Assembly: GCA_947474755.1 (NCBI GenBank) | Contig: CANJJE010000017.1 | Location: 1 to 46,595 of the forward strand | DNA length: 46,595 nucleotides | Source of the DNA: Burkholderiales bacterium | GTDB lineage: Bacteria > Pseudomonadota > Gammaproteobacteria > Burkholderiales > Burkholderiaceae_C | Reading direction: 5' to 3' | Shown: one piece after another, positions 16,229 through 24,430 of the stretch | Layout of the letters: each line of letters starts with the position of its first letter | How positions within the stretch are numbered: the stretch's first letter is position 1 | The notes under the pieces: model-generated | Told to the model about the DNA's origin: nothing | Database searches by the model: none | The model's input: only the letters and a program-made list of their open reading frames with translations | Translations under genes and position numbers: made by a program

Positions 16229-17214
16229 GGCGGACTTAGTCGGACACTGACCTCGCCTGACATGACCTCGCGCAGTCCGTCACCGGCGACGCGCACCCTC
16301 AGTGCGCCCGTACCGGACACGCCTTCCGCGACACCTTCAACACCAATGGAAGTTCGCGCCGACACTTCGGCCCCGCCAACGCTCGCCGCGCCGGCATGCA
16401 CCGCGCGACCCCTCAGCACATCGCGCGCAGCGAAGCGCTCGGCAAAGGCAGCAAAGCCTTCGCGCTCGAAGCGCTGCAAGGCGTCGACCAGTGGCAACAC
16501 GATGCGCGCCAGCACCTGCGGAGCGCTGACCTCGGGATCGATTTCCTGCAGGCAGGCAAAACCGCTGGTCGCCTGTGCCTGTGGCAGCGACAAGGGCAGT
16601 ACGTTCAGGCCGATGCCGACCACCGCCAGCCGCATCTCGCCGGCCGGCACGGTTTCGATCAGCAGGCCACCGAGCTTGCGTCCCTCGGCTGTGCTGCCTC
16701 CGGGCGGCATCAGCCACAGATCGTTCGGCCATTTGATGCCAACCCACGGGGCGTGCGTCGGAGCGCCACTCGGGCCGCTGGTGCCTTGTCCTGCTGGGTC
16801 AAGGGCGTCCGCCAGTGCCACGCCAACCGCCAGCGAGAAGCCCGACCAATCCACCGGCGCCAGCGGCATCGCCAGCGAGAACGTCAGCGAGGCGACCGCC
16901 TCGGATTGCCACACCCGGCCGTGCCGACCGCGTCCCTGCGTCTGGTGTTCGGCTACCAGCAGGCAGGGTTGGTAGTCGGCGCTGCGACGACCGAACGACA
17001 GGCTTTCGGTGCTGCGGCGCACCTGAGCCAGGTCACCCTCGAACGACAGCCGACCGGCAACGCGGGCCCGCTCGAGCAGGGCCGAATTCGTCGACGCGAT
17101 CTCCGAGACCACCTCAATGCTCAGGTTCGGCAGCCGTGGCGCCAACTGATGGTGGAGTTGCTCCACGTTCCATGTCAGACCACGGTCGGCGGCGATGGGC
17201 GGGGCAGTATTCAT
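16222..17214 (-). CDS. birA: Biotin--[acetyl-CoA-carboxylase] ligase
   Basis: A 330-residue biotin-protein ligase that activates biotin with ATP and attaches it to the carboxyl-carrier protein AccB. Key motifs: VSEIASTNSALLERA, the biotinyl-adenylate loop HQTQGRGRHGRVW, VGIKWPNDLWL and GRKLGGLLIE, then VVGIGLNVLP. It lacks the N-terminal DNA-binding domain of E. coli BirA, so it should be a ligase without repressor function. ATG 17214 overlaps the stop of the SET gene by 3 bases (ATGA), implying translational coupling. In related genomes birA is often followed by a type III pantothenate kinase gene; none is present here. Confidence 0.93.
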   Translation of the reverse strand: MNTAPPIAADRGLTWNVEQLHHQLAPRLPNLSIEVVSEIASTNSALLERARVAGRLSFEGDLAQVRRSTESLSFGRRSADYQPCLLVAEHQTQGRGRHGRVWQSEAVASLTFSLAMPLAPVDWSGFSLAVGVALADALDPAGQGTSGPSGAPTHAPWVGIKWPNDLWLMPPGGSTAEGRKLGGLLIETVPAGEMRLAVVGIGLNVLPLSLPQAQATSGFACLQEIDPEVSAPQVLARIVLPLVDALQRFEREGFAAFAERFAARDVLRGRAVHAGAASVGGAEVSARTSIGVEGVAEGVSGTGALRVRVAGDGLREVMSGEVSVRLSPPC

Positions 17215-17699
17215 CGTGATTTCGGTGCCAGCATGGTGCCGCGACAGGAGGGGCTGCCGCAACGGCAGGCGTATTGCTTCTTCAGTCTTGAGGTCTGGCG
17301 TTCATCGAGCACCAGCCCGTAGTCGTAGAACAGCTCGTCGCCCGGTTGCAGATCCCGCAAGGCCCGGATGAACACGCGTCCGTCGGTTTCATCGGCCTGG
17401 CAGTTGGGCTCGCAGGCGTGGTTGATCCAGCGCGAGCTGTTGCCGCCGACCTTGGCATCGATGACCAAGCCGCCTTCCAGGCTGAAGTAGAAAGTATGGT
17501 TGGGGTCGTTAGGATCATGCGGGTGTCGACGCAGGGCCTCTGGCCAGCCGATGACCTCCCCCGTGTATTCGATGATCCGTTCGTCGCGGGCGATCGGCAC
17601 CAGTGCAAACACTCCCCGACCATGCACGCTGCTGCGCCTGACCTGGAAGCGCCGTTTCGATGCTGCGGGGGGGCTGTTTCGCGCCGTCACTTGCGTCAT
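17211..17699 (-). CDS. SET-domain protein-lysine methyltransferase
   Basis: A compact 162-residue SET protein. The fold is recognisable from SSVHGRGVFALVPIARDERIIEYTGEVI, the pseudoknot RWINHACEPNCQA, the SAM/lysine channel DELFYDYGL and a post-SET zinc motif YACRCGSPSCRGTML. All key residues (NHxCxPNC, the YDY tyrosine and the three post-SET cysteines) are present, so catalysis is plausible. Such enzymes methylate lysines in proteins using SAM; the bacterial target is unknown. ATG 17699 follows an AAGAAG sequence; ATG 17717 would add six residues. It heads a unit with birA (overlapping stop and start) and is divergent from topB. Confidence 0.88.
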   Translation of the reverse strand: MTQVTARNSPPAASKRRFQVRRSSVHGRGVFALVPIARDERIIEYTGEVIGWPEALRRHPHDPNDPNHTFYFSLEGGLVIDAKVGGNSSRWINHACEPNCQADETDGRVFIRALRDLQPGDELFYDYGLVLDERQTSRLKKQYACRCGSPSCRGTMLAPKSR

Positions 17700-17723
17700 C
17701 GACTTCTTTGGGTACATTGAATT

Positions 17724-17755
17724 TGTGTGCGTGCGCCCGTGCGTGTGTGCGCGCG
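17724..17755. repeat. Alternating pyrimidine-purine tract (possible Z-DNA)
   Basis: Thirty-two bases of almost uninterrupted TG/CG alternation (13 bases, a short CC break, then 18 bases) lie in the 145 bases between the divergent SET and topB genes. Such tracts flip to left-handed DNA under negative supercoiling. The promoters of both genes must be next to it. Confidence 0.8.
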
Positions 17756-17844
17756 AGACATCGAATTGTAGAGACGCGCACGCCGTGAATCGAGCCCGCG
17801 TTGATCAATCCCACGACACCTTTCCAGCGTTTTGACAAGAAAAC

Positions 17845-20463
17845 ATGACCAAGACTCTGATCATTGCCGAGAAGCCCAGCGTCGCGCAGGACATCGTGCG
17901 GGCGCTCACGCCTGTGGCAGGCAAGTTCGACAAGCAGGCCGACCATTTTGAAAACGACCGCTATGTCGTCACCTCGGCGGTAGGCCACCTGGTGGAAATC
18001 AAGGCGCCGGAGGAGTTCGACGTCAAGCGTGGCAAGTGGAGCTTCAACAACCTGCCGGTGATCCCGCCGCACTTCGATCTGGCGCCGATCGACAAGGCCA
18101 AGTCGCGGTTGCTGGCCGTCGTCAAGCTGGTCAAGCGCAAGGATGTGACGGCGCTGATCAATGCCTGCGACGCGGGCCGCGAGGGCGAGCTCATCTTTCG
18201 GCTGATCGTGCAGTACGCCGGCAGCGAGAAGAAGCCGATCGACAAGCCCATCCGGCGGCTGTGGCTGCAGAGCATGACACCGCAGGCGATCCGCGACGGT
18301 TTTGACAAGCTGCGCGGTGAAGCCGAGATGCAGGGCCTGTCCGACGCCGCCCGCAGCCGCAGCGAGGCCGACTGGCTGGTCGGCATCAACGGCACCCGTG
18401 CGATGACCGCGTTCAATTCCCGGGATGGAGGCTTCTTCCTGACCACGGTCGGCCGCGTGCAGACACCCACGCTCAGCGTGGTGGTCGAGCGCGAGGAAAA
18501 GATCCGCAAGCACGTGTCCAGGCCCTACTGGGAAATCAAGGCGACCTTCGCCGCGGTGGCTGGCGAATACGACGGCAAGTGGTTCGACCCGAAGTGGAAG
18601 AAGAACCCCGACGACCCCGAACTGCGCAACGACCGCGTCTGGGACGAGGTCGATGCGCAGGCGATCGCGCAGGCCGTGCGCGGCCAGCCGGCCAGCGTCA
18701 CCGAAGAAGCCAAACCCAGCTCGCAGAGCGCGCCCGGCCTGTACGACCTGACGACCTTGCAACGCGAGGCCAACTCGCGCTTCGGCTTCAGCGCCAAGAC
18801 CACGCTGTCGATCGCGCAGGCGCTCTACGAGAAGCACAAGGTGCTGACCTACCCGCGAACCGACAGCAAGGCGCTGCCCGAGGACTATCTGCCGGTGGTC
18901 AAGGACACGATGGCCATGCTGGCCGACGAGGAGCTCCCGGGCCCGCTGCGGGCACTCTCCGGACACGCGCGCAAGGCGCTGAACGACGGCTACGTGAAGC
19001 CCAGCAAGCGCATCTTCGACAACGCCAAGGTGTCTGACCACTTCGCCATCATCCCGACGCTGCAGGCGCCGAAGAGCCTGACCGAGATCGAGGCCAAGCT
19101 CTACGACATGGTCGTCAAGCGTTTCCTCGCGGTGTTCTATCCGCCGGCCGAGTTCATGGTCACGACGCGAATTTCCGCAGTGAAGGCCGCCGGCAAGGAG
19201 TTCAGTTTCCAGACCAACGGCAAGGTGATGGTCAAGCCCGGCTGGCTGGCGGTCTACGGCCGCGAGGCGCAGGAAGACGATGCAAACCTGGTAGCCGTGG
19301 CGCCCGGTGAGGTCGTGCGCACCGAGAACGTCGACGTCAACGCGCTGAAGACCAAGCCGCCGGCGCGTTATACCGAGGCGACGCTGCTCAGTGCGATGGA
19401 AGGCGCCGGCAAGCTGATCGACGACGACGAGTTGCGCGAAGCGATGGCCGAGAAAGGCCTGGGTACGCCTGCGACGCGCGCGCAGACGATCGAAGGGCTG
19501 ATCCTGGAGAAGTACATCGTGCGCGAGGGTCGCGAGCTGATCCCCACCGCGAAAGCCTTCCAGCTGATGACGCTGCTGCGCGGCCTGCAGGTCGAAGAAC
19601 TCACCAGGCCCGAGCTCACCGGCAACTGGGAGTTTCAACTGGCCGAGATGGAGAAGGGCAAGCTCAGCCGCGAAACCTTCATGGCCGAGATCGCGAAGAT
19701 GACCGAGCGCGTGGTGGCCAAGGCCAAGGAATACGACCGCGACACCATCCCCGGCGACTACGCGACACTGAAGGTACCGTGCCCGAACTGTGGCGGCGTC
19801 GTCAAGGAAAACTACCGCCGGTTCACCTGTATCGGCCAGGAGGGCGCGGTGGCGTCAGACGCTGGAGAAGGCCCGGGTTGCGGCTTTTCCATCAGCAAGA
19901 TCCCCGGCAGCCGCAGCTTCGAGCTGCCCGAGGTCGAGGCCTTCATTGCGAACAAGAAGATCGGCCCGCTCGAAGGTTTCCGATCGAAAGCAGGCTGGCC
20001 GTTCACCGCAGAGATCAAGCTGGTCTATGACGACGAGATCAGGAACTGGAAGCTCGAATTCGACTTCGGCGACGACGCCAAGGCCGAGGCCGGCGAGCCG
20101 GTCGATTTCTCCGAGCAGGAGCCGCTCGGCCACTGCCCGAAGGACCAGGGCAAGGTCTATGAACACGGCACCAGCTATGTTTGCCAACACGCCGTTGGCG
20201 CCAACGTCACCTGCGACTTCAAGAGCGGCAAGATCATCTTGCAGCAGCCGGTGACACGCGAGCAGATGACCAAGCTGCTGCAGACTGGCAAGACCGATCT
20301 GCTGGAGAACTTCGTGTCGAACAAGACCCGGCGCAAGTTCAAGGCGCGACTGGCCTTCGATCCGAAGGAAGGCAAGGTCAGCTTCGAGTTCGAGCCACGG
20401 CCGGCCAAGCCCGCCGCCAAGGGCGCCGCGGCGAAGAAGGTGGCGGCGAAGAAGTCGGCCTAG
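17845..20463 (+). CDS. topB: DNA topoisomerase III
   Basis: An 872-residue type IA topoisomerase that passes single strands to unlink replicating or recombining DNA. The Toprim domain begins KTLIIAEKPSVAQDI with DAGREGELIFRL. The catalytic tyrosine is Tyr336 in VLTYPRTDSK. The enzyme extends about 220 residues past the E. coli protein. The extension carries a cysteine-bearing region (CPNCGGVVKENYRRFTC) and two copies of the topoisomerase C-terminal repeat (GFSISKIPGSRSF and CDFKSGKIILQQPVTREQM regions), ending in a Lys/Ala-rich tail. That longer form is usual in Burkholderiales. The start has no strong Shine-Dalgarno. Confidence 0.96.
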   Translation: MTKTLIIAEKPSVAQDIVRALTPVAGKFDKQADHFENDRYVVTSAVGHLVEIKAPEEFDVKRGKWSFNNLPVIPPHFDLAPIDKAKSRLLAVVKLVKRKDVTALINACDAGREGELIFRLIVQYAGSEKKPIDKPIRRLWLQSMTPQAIRDGFDKLRGEAEMQGLSDAARSRSEADWLVGINGTRAMTAFNSRDGGFFLTTVGRVQTPTLSVVVEREEKIRKHVSRPYWEIKATFAAVAGEYDGKWFDPKWKKNPDDPELRNDRVWDEVDAQAIAQAVRGQPASVTEEAKPSSQSAPGLYDLTTLQREANSRFGFSAKTTLSIAQALYEKHKVLTYPRTDSKALPEDYLPVVKDTMAMLADEELPGPLRALSGHARKALNDGYVKPSKRIFDNAKVSDHFAIIPTLQAPKSLTEIEAKLYDMVVKRFLAVFYPPAEFMVTTRISAVKAAGKEFSFQTNGKVMVKPGWLAVYGREAQEDDANLVAVAPGEVVRTENVDVNALKTKPPARYTEATLLSAMEGAGKLIDDDELREAMAEKGLGTPATRAQTIEGLILEKYIVREGRELIPTAKAFQLMTLLRGLQVEELTRPELTGNWEFQLAEMEKGKLSRETFMAEIAKMTERVVAKAKEYDRDTIPGDYATLKVPCPNCGGVVKENYRRFTCIGQEGAVASDAGEGPGCGFSISKIPGSRSFELPEVEAFIANKKIGPLEGFRSKAGWPFTAEIKLVYDDEIRNWKLEFDFGDDAKAEAGEPVDFSEQEPLGHCPKDQGKVYEHGTSYVCQHAVGANVTCDFKSGKIILQQPVTREQMTKLLQTGKTDLLENFVSNKTRRKFKARLAFDPKEGKVSFEFEPRPAKPAAKGAAAKKVAAKKSA

Positions 20464-20472
20464 CGGTGCCGC

Positions 20473-20486
20473 ACCGGCTGGCCGGT
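20473..20486. terminator. Short palindrome between topB and flavin reductase
   Basis: ACCGGC-TG-GCCGGT lies between the convergent topB stop (20463) and the flavin reductase stop (20486). It could help end both transcripts; no T-run and a two-base centre make it weak. Confidence 0.25.
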
Positions 20487-20995
20487 CACAGCGGCAATTC
20501 GGTGTAGAACTTGCCGTCGTGGAAGATCAGCGGCAGCGAGCCCGCTCGATGGCGGCAGTGCTCGACCTCGCCGACGAAGATGATGTGGTCTCCCTCTTCG
20601 TACTGGCTGCGGTTGAAGCATTCGAAGGCAGCCATCACGCCGTCGAGGATCGGCGCGCCGCTCTCGCCACGGTGCATCGCGATGCCTTCGAAGCGGTCGA
20701 TGTCGCGGCGCGAAAAGCGCTCGGCGACGTGGCGCTGGTCGGCGGCCAGGATGTTGATCGCGTAATGCGAGCCGCGGCTGAAGGCCGACATCGTCGAGGC
20801 CTGCCGCGACAGGCTCCACAGCACCAATGGCGGCACCAGTGACACCGAGTTGAAGGAGTTGGCGGTCACGCCGACCGGCGCACCGCTGGCGTCGAGCGCC
20901 GTGATCACCGTCACGCCGGTGGCGAAGGTGCGCAAGGCGGTACGGAACTCGTCGCTGGAAAAACTGGGTGGTCGGGCTTCAGGGGATGAATTCAT
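20486..20995 (-). CDS. Flavin reductase family protein
   Basis: A 169-residue FMN-binding split-barrel protein. Motifs: RTFATGVTVITA, GVTANSFNSVSLVPPLVLWSL (flavin phosphate binding), YAINILAADQ and GDHIIFVGEVEH, with a C-terminal LIFHDGKFYTEL. Members reduce FMN or FAD with NAD(P)H and supply two-component mono-oxygenases, or act as stand-alone flavoproteins. No oxygenase partner is adjacent, so the client is unknown. It is divergent from ampG with 51 bases between start codons. A CAGAAT hexamer sits 6 bases before the ATG. Confidence 0.92.
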   Translation of the reverse strand: MNSSPEARPPSFSSDEFRTALRTFATGVTVITALDASGAPVGVTANSFNSVSLVPPLVLWSLSRQASTMSAFSRGSHYAINILAADQRHVAERFSRRDIDRFEGIAMHRGESGAPILDGVMAAFECFNRSQYEEGDHIIFVGEVEHCRHRAGSLPLIFHDGKFYTELPL

Positions 20996-21001
20996 CGCCC
21001 G

Positions 21002-21007
21002 ATTCTG
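21002..21007 (-). promoter_or_regulatory. -10-like CAGAAT 6 bases before flavin reductase ATG
   Basis: On the minus strand CAGAAT is followed by CGGGCG and the ATG at 20995. It mirrors the TAGAAT before ampG in the same 51-base gap, so the two promoters would be back to back with overlapping upstream regions. Confidence 0.35.
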
Positions 21008-21035
21008 AGCGAAGACGCGCGGTACCGCCGGTTCC

Positions 21036-21041
21036 TAGAAT
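21036..21041 (+). promoter_or_regulatory. -10-like TAGAAT 5 bases before ampG ATG
   Basis: TAGAAT is five of six to consensus and is separated from the ATG at 21047 by GCCCC. No Shine-Dalgarno is present; leaderless transcription is the simplest reading. Confidence 0.45.
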
Positions 21042-21046
21042 GCCCC

Positions 21047-22669
21047 ATGTCCGATGCCGAACCGCGTGACGCCGCGCCTTCCCTTGTCCGCACGCCAAGA
21101 CACATCGACCCGGGCATGCTGCACCGTCTGGCGGTCGTTACCGTTCTCGGCTTCGCTTCCGGACTGCCACTGGCCCTGACTGGTCAGGCGATGCAGGCCT
21201 GGCTCAGCCTGGAAGGGCTGGACGTGGCCACCATCGGCTTCCTCAGCCTGGTCGGCCTGCCCTACACCTTCAAGTTCCTGTGGGCGCCGCTGATGGACCG
21301 CTTCGAGCTGCCCTGGCTTGGCCGCCGCCGCGGCTGGCTGGTGCTGACGCAGCTCGCCCTGGCAGGCACCCTGCTGTGGCTGGCCGATACCTCGCCGACG
21401 CAGGCGACCCGCAGTTTCGCGCTGCTGGCGGTACTGGTGGCCTTCGTGGCCGCGTCTCAGGATGTGGTCATCGATGCCTACCGCACCGATCTTCTGGCCG
21501 CGCGCGAACGCGGTCTCGGCTCCTCGCTCAGCGTGCTGGGCTACCGGCTGGCGATGATCCTGTCCGGAGGCATCGCGTTGATCTGGGTTGATCCGTCGAA
21601 TGCCAGCGGGCCCGGCGGCTGGACCTGGCCCGAGGTGTACCGATTCATGGCCGCGATGATGGCTGGGGCTGCGGTGCTCTCTGCCATTGCGCTGCCGCGC
21701 GTCCTGTCGGTTGGCGACCGCTCCAGCGTGGCGCGGCAGGACCTGCTGGGCTTCGCCGCGCTGCTGGCCGCGGTGGCGGTGGGGTTCGTCGTCAGCGACC
21801 GTTTCGGCCCACCGATCGCCCGCGCGCTGCTCGCACCCTGGTTCGAGGGCAGCACGCTGGATGTCGGTCTGCAGCGCAAATGGACAGAGCTTCTGGCGCT
21901 GCTGCTGGGCCTGGCGTTCACGCTGCCGCTGGCCGCCTGGGCGGCGCGGGCAGCCAAGTTCCAGACCTTGCTGAACGGGTTGAACAGCTATTTCTCGCAG
22001 CGCGGCGCGGCCGCCTTCCTCGCCTTCATCGTGCTCTACAAGCTGGGTGACGCCTTCGCCGGATCGCTGATGACGCCGTTCCTGCTGAAGTCGATGATGT
22101 TCAGCCCGGCCGAGGTCGGCGTCGTCAACAAGCTGATCGGCCTGTGGCTGACGATCGGTGGCGCGCTCCTCGGTGGTCTGCTGATGCTGAGGCTGGGACT
22201 GTGGCGCGCGCTGCTGCTGTTCGGTGTGCTGCAGATGGCCAGCAACCTCGGTTTCTGGTGGCTGGCCGTCCACGGCAAGGGCGCGCTGCCCGGCTTCGTG
22301 CTGCCTGCGTTCGACTGGGGTTTCGTCAAGCTGGCGCAGGCCACCGACATCGACGGCGGCCTGCTGATGGTGATTGCCATCGAGAACCTGTCCGGCGGGA
22401 TGGGTACCGCTGCGTTCGTTGCCTTCCTGATGAGCCTGTGCAATCAGCGCTTCACCGCGACCCAGTACGCTTTGCTGTCGGCGTTTGCCTCGATCGGCCG
22501 GGTCTGGGTCGGCCCGCTGGCAGGTGTGTTGGCCGAAGCGATCGGCTGGCCGACCTTCTTCGTCGTGTCCACCGTCCTGGCACTCCCGGCGTTGGGCTTG
22601 CTGTGGTGGCTGCGCGATACGGTGCGTGAACTGGAGGTCGATCCCAAGGCTCCAAGCACGGATGATTGA
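21047..22669 (+). CDS. ampG: AmpG-family muropeptide MFS transporter
   Basis: A 540-residue inner-membrane permease with about 14 hydrophobic segments. AmpG imports GlcNAc-anhydroMurNAc peptides from the periplasm for peptidoglycan recycling. Family signs: LGFASGLPLALTGQAMQAWL in the first helix, FLSLVGLPYTFKFLWAPLMDRF, the loop RRRGWLVLTQ, SQDVVIDAYRTD and, late, ENLSGGMGTAAFVAFLMSLC with FTATQYALLSAFASIGR. Together with murU at 11614-12336 it supports an active recycling route. No beta-lactamase or ampR gene is nearby. It is followed after 65 bases by the M48 peptidase gene on the same strand. Confidence 0.93.
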   Translation: MSDAEPRDAAPSLVRTPRHIDPGMLHRLAVVTVLGFASGLPLALTGQAMQAWLSLEGLDVATIGFLSLVGLPYTFKFLWAPLMDRFELPWLGRRRGWLVLTQLALAGTLLWLADTSPTQATRSFALLAVLVAFVAASQDVVIDAYRTDLLAARERGLGSSLSVLGYRLAMILSGGIALIWVDPSNASGPGGWTWPEVYRFMAAMMAGAAVLSAIALPRVLSVGDRSSVARQDLLGFAALLAAVAVGFVVSDRFGPPIARALLAPWFEGSTLDVGLQRKWTELLALLLGLAFTLPLAAWAARAAKFQTLLNGLNSYFSQRGAAAFLAFIVLYKLGDAFAGSLMTPFLLKSMMFSPAEVGVVNKLIGLWLTIGGALLGGLLMLRLGLWRALLLFGVLQMASNLGFWWLAVHGKGALPGFVLPAFDWGFVKLAQATDIDGGLLMVIAIENLSGGMGTAAFVAFLMSLCNQRFTATQYALLSAFASIGRVWVGPLAGVLAEAIGWPTFFVVSTVLALPALGLLWWLRDTVRELEVDPKAPSTDD

Positions 22670-22734
22670 AAGCCCCCCGACAGGCCTCAGCTAATGGACA
22701 GCGTTTTCGACAAACCCGACACCACTGCCAGACG

Positions 22735-23703
22735 ATGATGACCATGAGTTCCCAATTCGACCCGGATGCCACTTTCGAGCCCGACCCGGCGAGTGCTGCT
22801 GCGCGCTGGCATCGCTACGGTTGTGCCTGCCGTCTGCACGCCCGGCGCGGCTTTGCCCAGGCGCTGCTCGGCGTGGGGGCGACCGTGGCACTGCCCGGCT
22901 GGGCGAGCGATGGCGTCGAGGTCGACAAGCAATCGGCGCTGACCAAGCTGGTGCCGGCCGAGCAGATCGAAGACGCTGCCGCGCAGCAGTACCGGCAGAT
23001 GCTGCAGCAGGCGGCGGCGCAGAAGGCGCTGGCGCCTCCCAGCCACCCCCAGGTGATTCGCCTGAATGCGATCGCGCAGCGGCTGATTCCGTTCAGCAAC
23101 TCGCCCAACCTGCGCAGCACGCCACGCGTGGCGAACTGGAAGTGGGAGGTCAATCTGATCGGTAGCAAGCAGATCAATGCCTTCTGCATGCCAGGCGGCA
23201 AGATTGCTTTCTATTACGGCATCCTCGACACGCTGCAGCTCACCGATGACGAGGTGGCTCAGGTGATGGGTCACGAAATCGCCCACGCGTTGCGCGAGCA
23301 CGCCCGCGAGCGGATGGGCAAGTCGGCGGCGACGCGCGGTGCGATCGAGATCGGCGCGGCGCTGCTGGGCCTGGGCGGTGGCGGACGCTACCTCGCCGAC
23401 ATGGGTAGCCAGCTGCTGACACTGAAGTTCGGGCGCGACGATGAATCCGAAGCCGACAAGATCGGCCTCGACCTCGCGGCGCGTGGCGGCTACGAGCCGC
23501 AGGCGGGCGTGCGCCTTTGGCAGAAGATGGCCGTGGCCAACAAGGACGCGCCGCCCCAGTGGCTGTCCACCCACCCGGCCGGCACCACCCGGATCAAGGA
23601 CATCGAGGCCAACATTCCGGCGGTGCAGGGGCTGTACGCCCGTGCCGAAAAACCGAAGCAGCGCTTCGCGCCGCCGAAGTCGAAAGCGTCGGAAGCCGGC
23701 TGA
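22735..23703 (+). CDS. M48-family metallopeptidase, exported
   Basis: A 322-residue zinc peptidase. The zinc site is HEIAH (His180 and His184) in QVMGHEIAHALREHARE with the third ligand in ESEADKIGLDLAARGGY. Family signs also include INAFCMPGGKIAFYYGIL before the site and WLSTHPAGTTRIKDIEANIP after it. It is of the BepA/LoiP type that degrades or repairs outer-membrane proteins. The N-terminus has an unusual 30-residue hydrophilic lead and then LHARRGFAQALLGVGATVAL, a twin-arginine-like signal; there is no lipobox. Start among the closely spaced ATGs at 22735, 22738 and 22744 is uncertain, with no Shine-Dalgarno. Confidence 0.9.
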   Translation: MMTMSSQFDPDATFEPDPASAAARWHRYGCACRLHARRGFAQALLGVGATVALPGWASDGVEVDKQSALTKLVPAEQIEDAAAQQYRQMLQQAAAQKALAPPSHPQVIRLNAIAQRLIPFSNSPNLRSTPRVANWKWEVNLIGSKQINAFCMPGGKIAFYYGILDTLQLTDDEVAQVMGHEIAHALREHARERMGKSAATRGAIEIGAALLGLGGGGRYLADMGSQLLTLKFGRDDESEADKIGLDLAARGGYEPQAGVRLWQKMAVANKDAPPQWLSTHPAGTTRIKDIEANIPAVQGLYARAEKPKQRFAPPKSKASEAG

Positions 23704-23704
23704 G

Positions 23705-23729
23705 TGGCAGAGTGGCCGTCAGACTGCCA
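23705..23729. terminator. Hairpin between convergent M48 peptidase and esterase
   Basis: TGGCAG and CTGCCA form a perfect 6-bp stem with a 13-base loop, starting one base after the peptidase stop and running into the end of the esterase gene on the other strand. No T-run. Confidence 0.25.
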
Positions 23730-24384
23730 GCACCTTCAGCAGCCAGCGGTTGAGGTCACTGACCTCCTGCGCGCACACCGAGTGCGCCATCGGGTACTCG
23801 TGCCAGTCGACCACACAGCCCAGCGCTTGCAGGGTGTCGCGCGCCGAGGCTGCTCGCGCCAAGGGCACGACGGTGTCGCCGCGTCCGTGGGCCAGAAATA
23901 CGGCCAGAGCCATGCTGGCTGCGGTGCGTTCTGCCATCGTGGTGTCGGCCAGCGGCAGATAGCCCGACATCCCGACCAGGCCAGCCAAACGTTCGGTGTG
24001 GCGCAGACCGGTCAACAGCGCCATCGCACAGCCTTGCGAAAAACCGGCCAGCACGATTCGCGAGGCGGCGATGCCGCGCTCGCGTTCCTTCGCGATCAGC
24101 GCCTCGATATCCAGCCGTGAGGCACGCAGTCCGGCCTCGTCTTCGCGGCGGACCAGGTCGGCATGCGTCAGGTCGTACCAGGCGCGCATCGCCATGCCGC
24201 CGTTGATCGTCACCGGACGAACCGGCGCATGCGGAAACACGAACCGCACCGGGCCAACGGTGTCGAGCTGCAGTTCTTCGGCGATCGGCACGAAGTCGTT
24301 GCCATCGGCGCCCAGGCCGTGCAGCACGATGATGCTGGCCGTGGGGTTCGGCGCGGTTTCGAGTTCGATGGTTTGAAGCGTCAT
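23719..24384 (-). CDS. Carboxylesterase, phospholipase/carboxylesterase family
   Basis: A 221-residue alpha/beta hydrolase. The catalytic triad is visible: Ser in VLAGFSQGCAMALL, Asp in AHGRGDTVVPL and His in YPMAHSVCAQE. The oxyanion region is IVLHGLGADGNDF, and GGMAMRAWYDL matches the family GMRSWFDI. Members hydrolyse short-chain esters and lysophospholipids in the cytosol; there is no signal peptide. The ATG at 24384 is preferred because the longer reading frame adds 23 residues with no similarity. AACAAT stands 6 bases before the ATG, another start-proximal -10-like hexamer. It lies 46 bases from the end of the efflux operon and on the same strand. Confidence 0.93.
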   Translation of the reverse strand: MTLQTIELETAPNPTASIIVLHGLGADGNDFVPIAEELQLDTVGPVRFVFPHAPVRPVTINGGMAMRAWYDLTHADLVRREDEAGLRASRLDIEALIAKERERGIAASRIVLAGFSQGCAMALLTGLRHTERLAGLVGMSGYLPLADTTMAERTAASMALAVFLAHGRGDTVVPLARAASARDTLQALGCVVDWHEYPMAHSVCAQEVSDLNRWLLKVLAV

Positions 24385-24390
24385 CTCGTC

Positions 24391-24396
24391 ATTGTT
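24391..24396 (-). promoter_or_regulatory. -10-like AACAAT 6 bases before esterase ATG
   Basis: On the minus strand AACAAT is followed by GACGAG and the ATG at 24384. It matches four of six consensus bases, so it is weaker than the others, but the spacing is the same. Confidence 0.25.
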
Positions 24397-24430
24397 GCTC
24401 AGGCGGGTTGGGCGTCGCCGCAGCACAGCG

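Noticed and set aside
17515-19638. A 707-codon open frame antisense to topB
   Set aside because: It mirrors the codon phase of topB in GC-rich DNA, has no recognisable domain, and topB is certain. Shadow frame.
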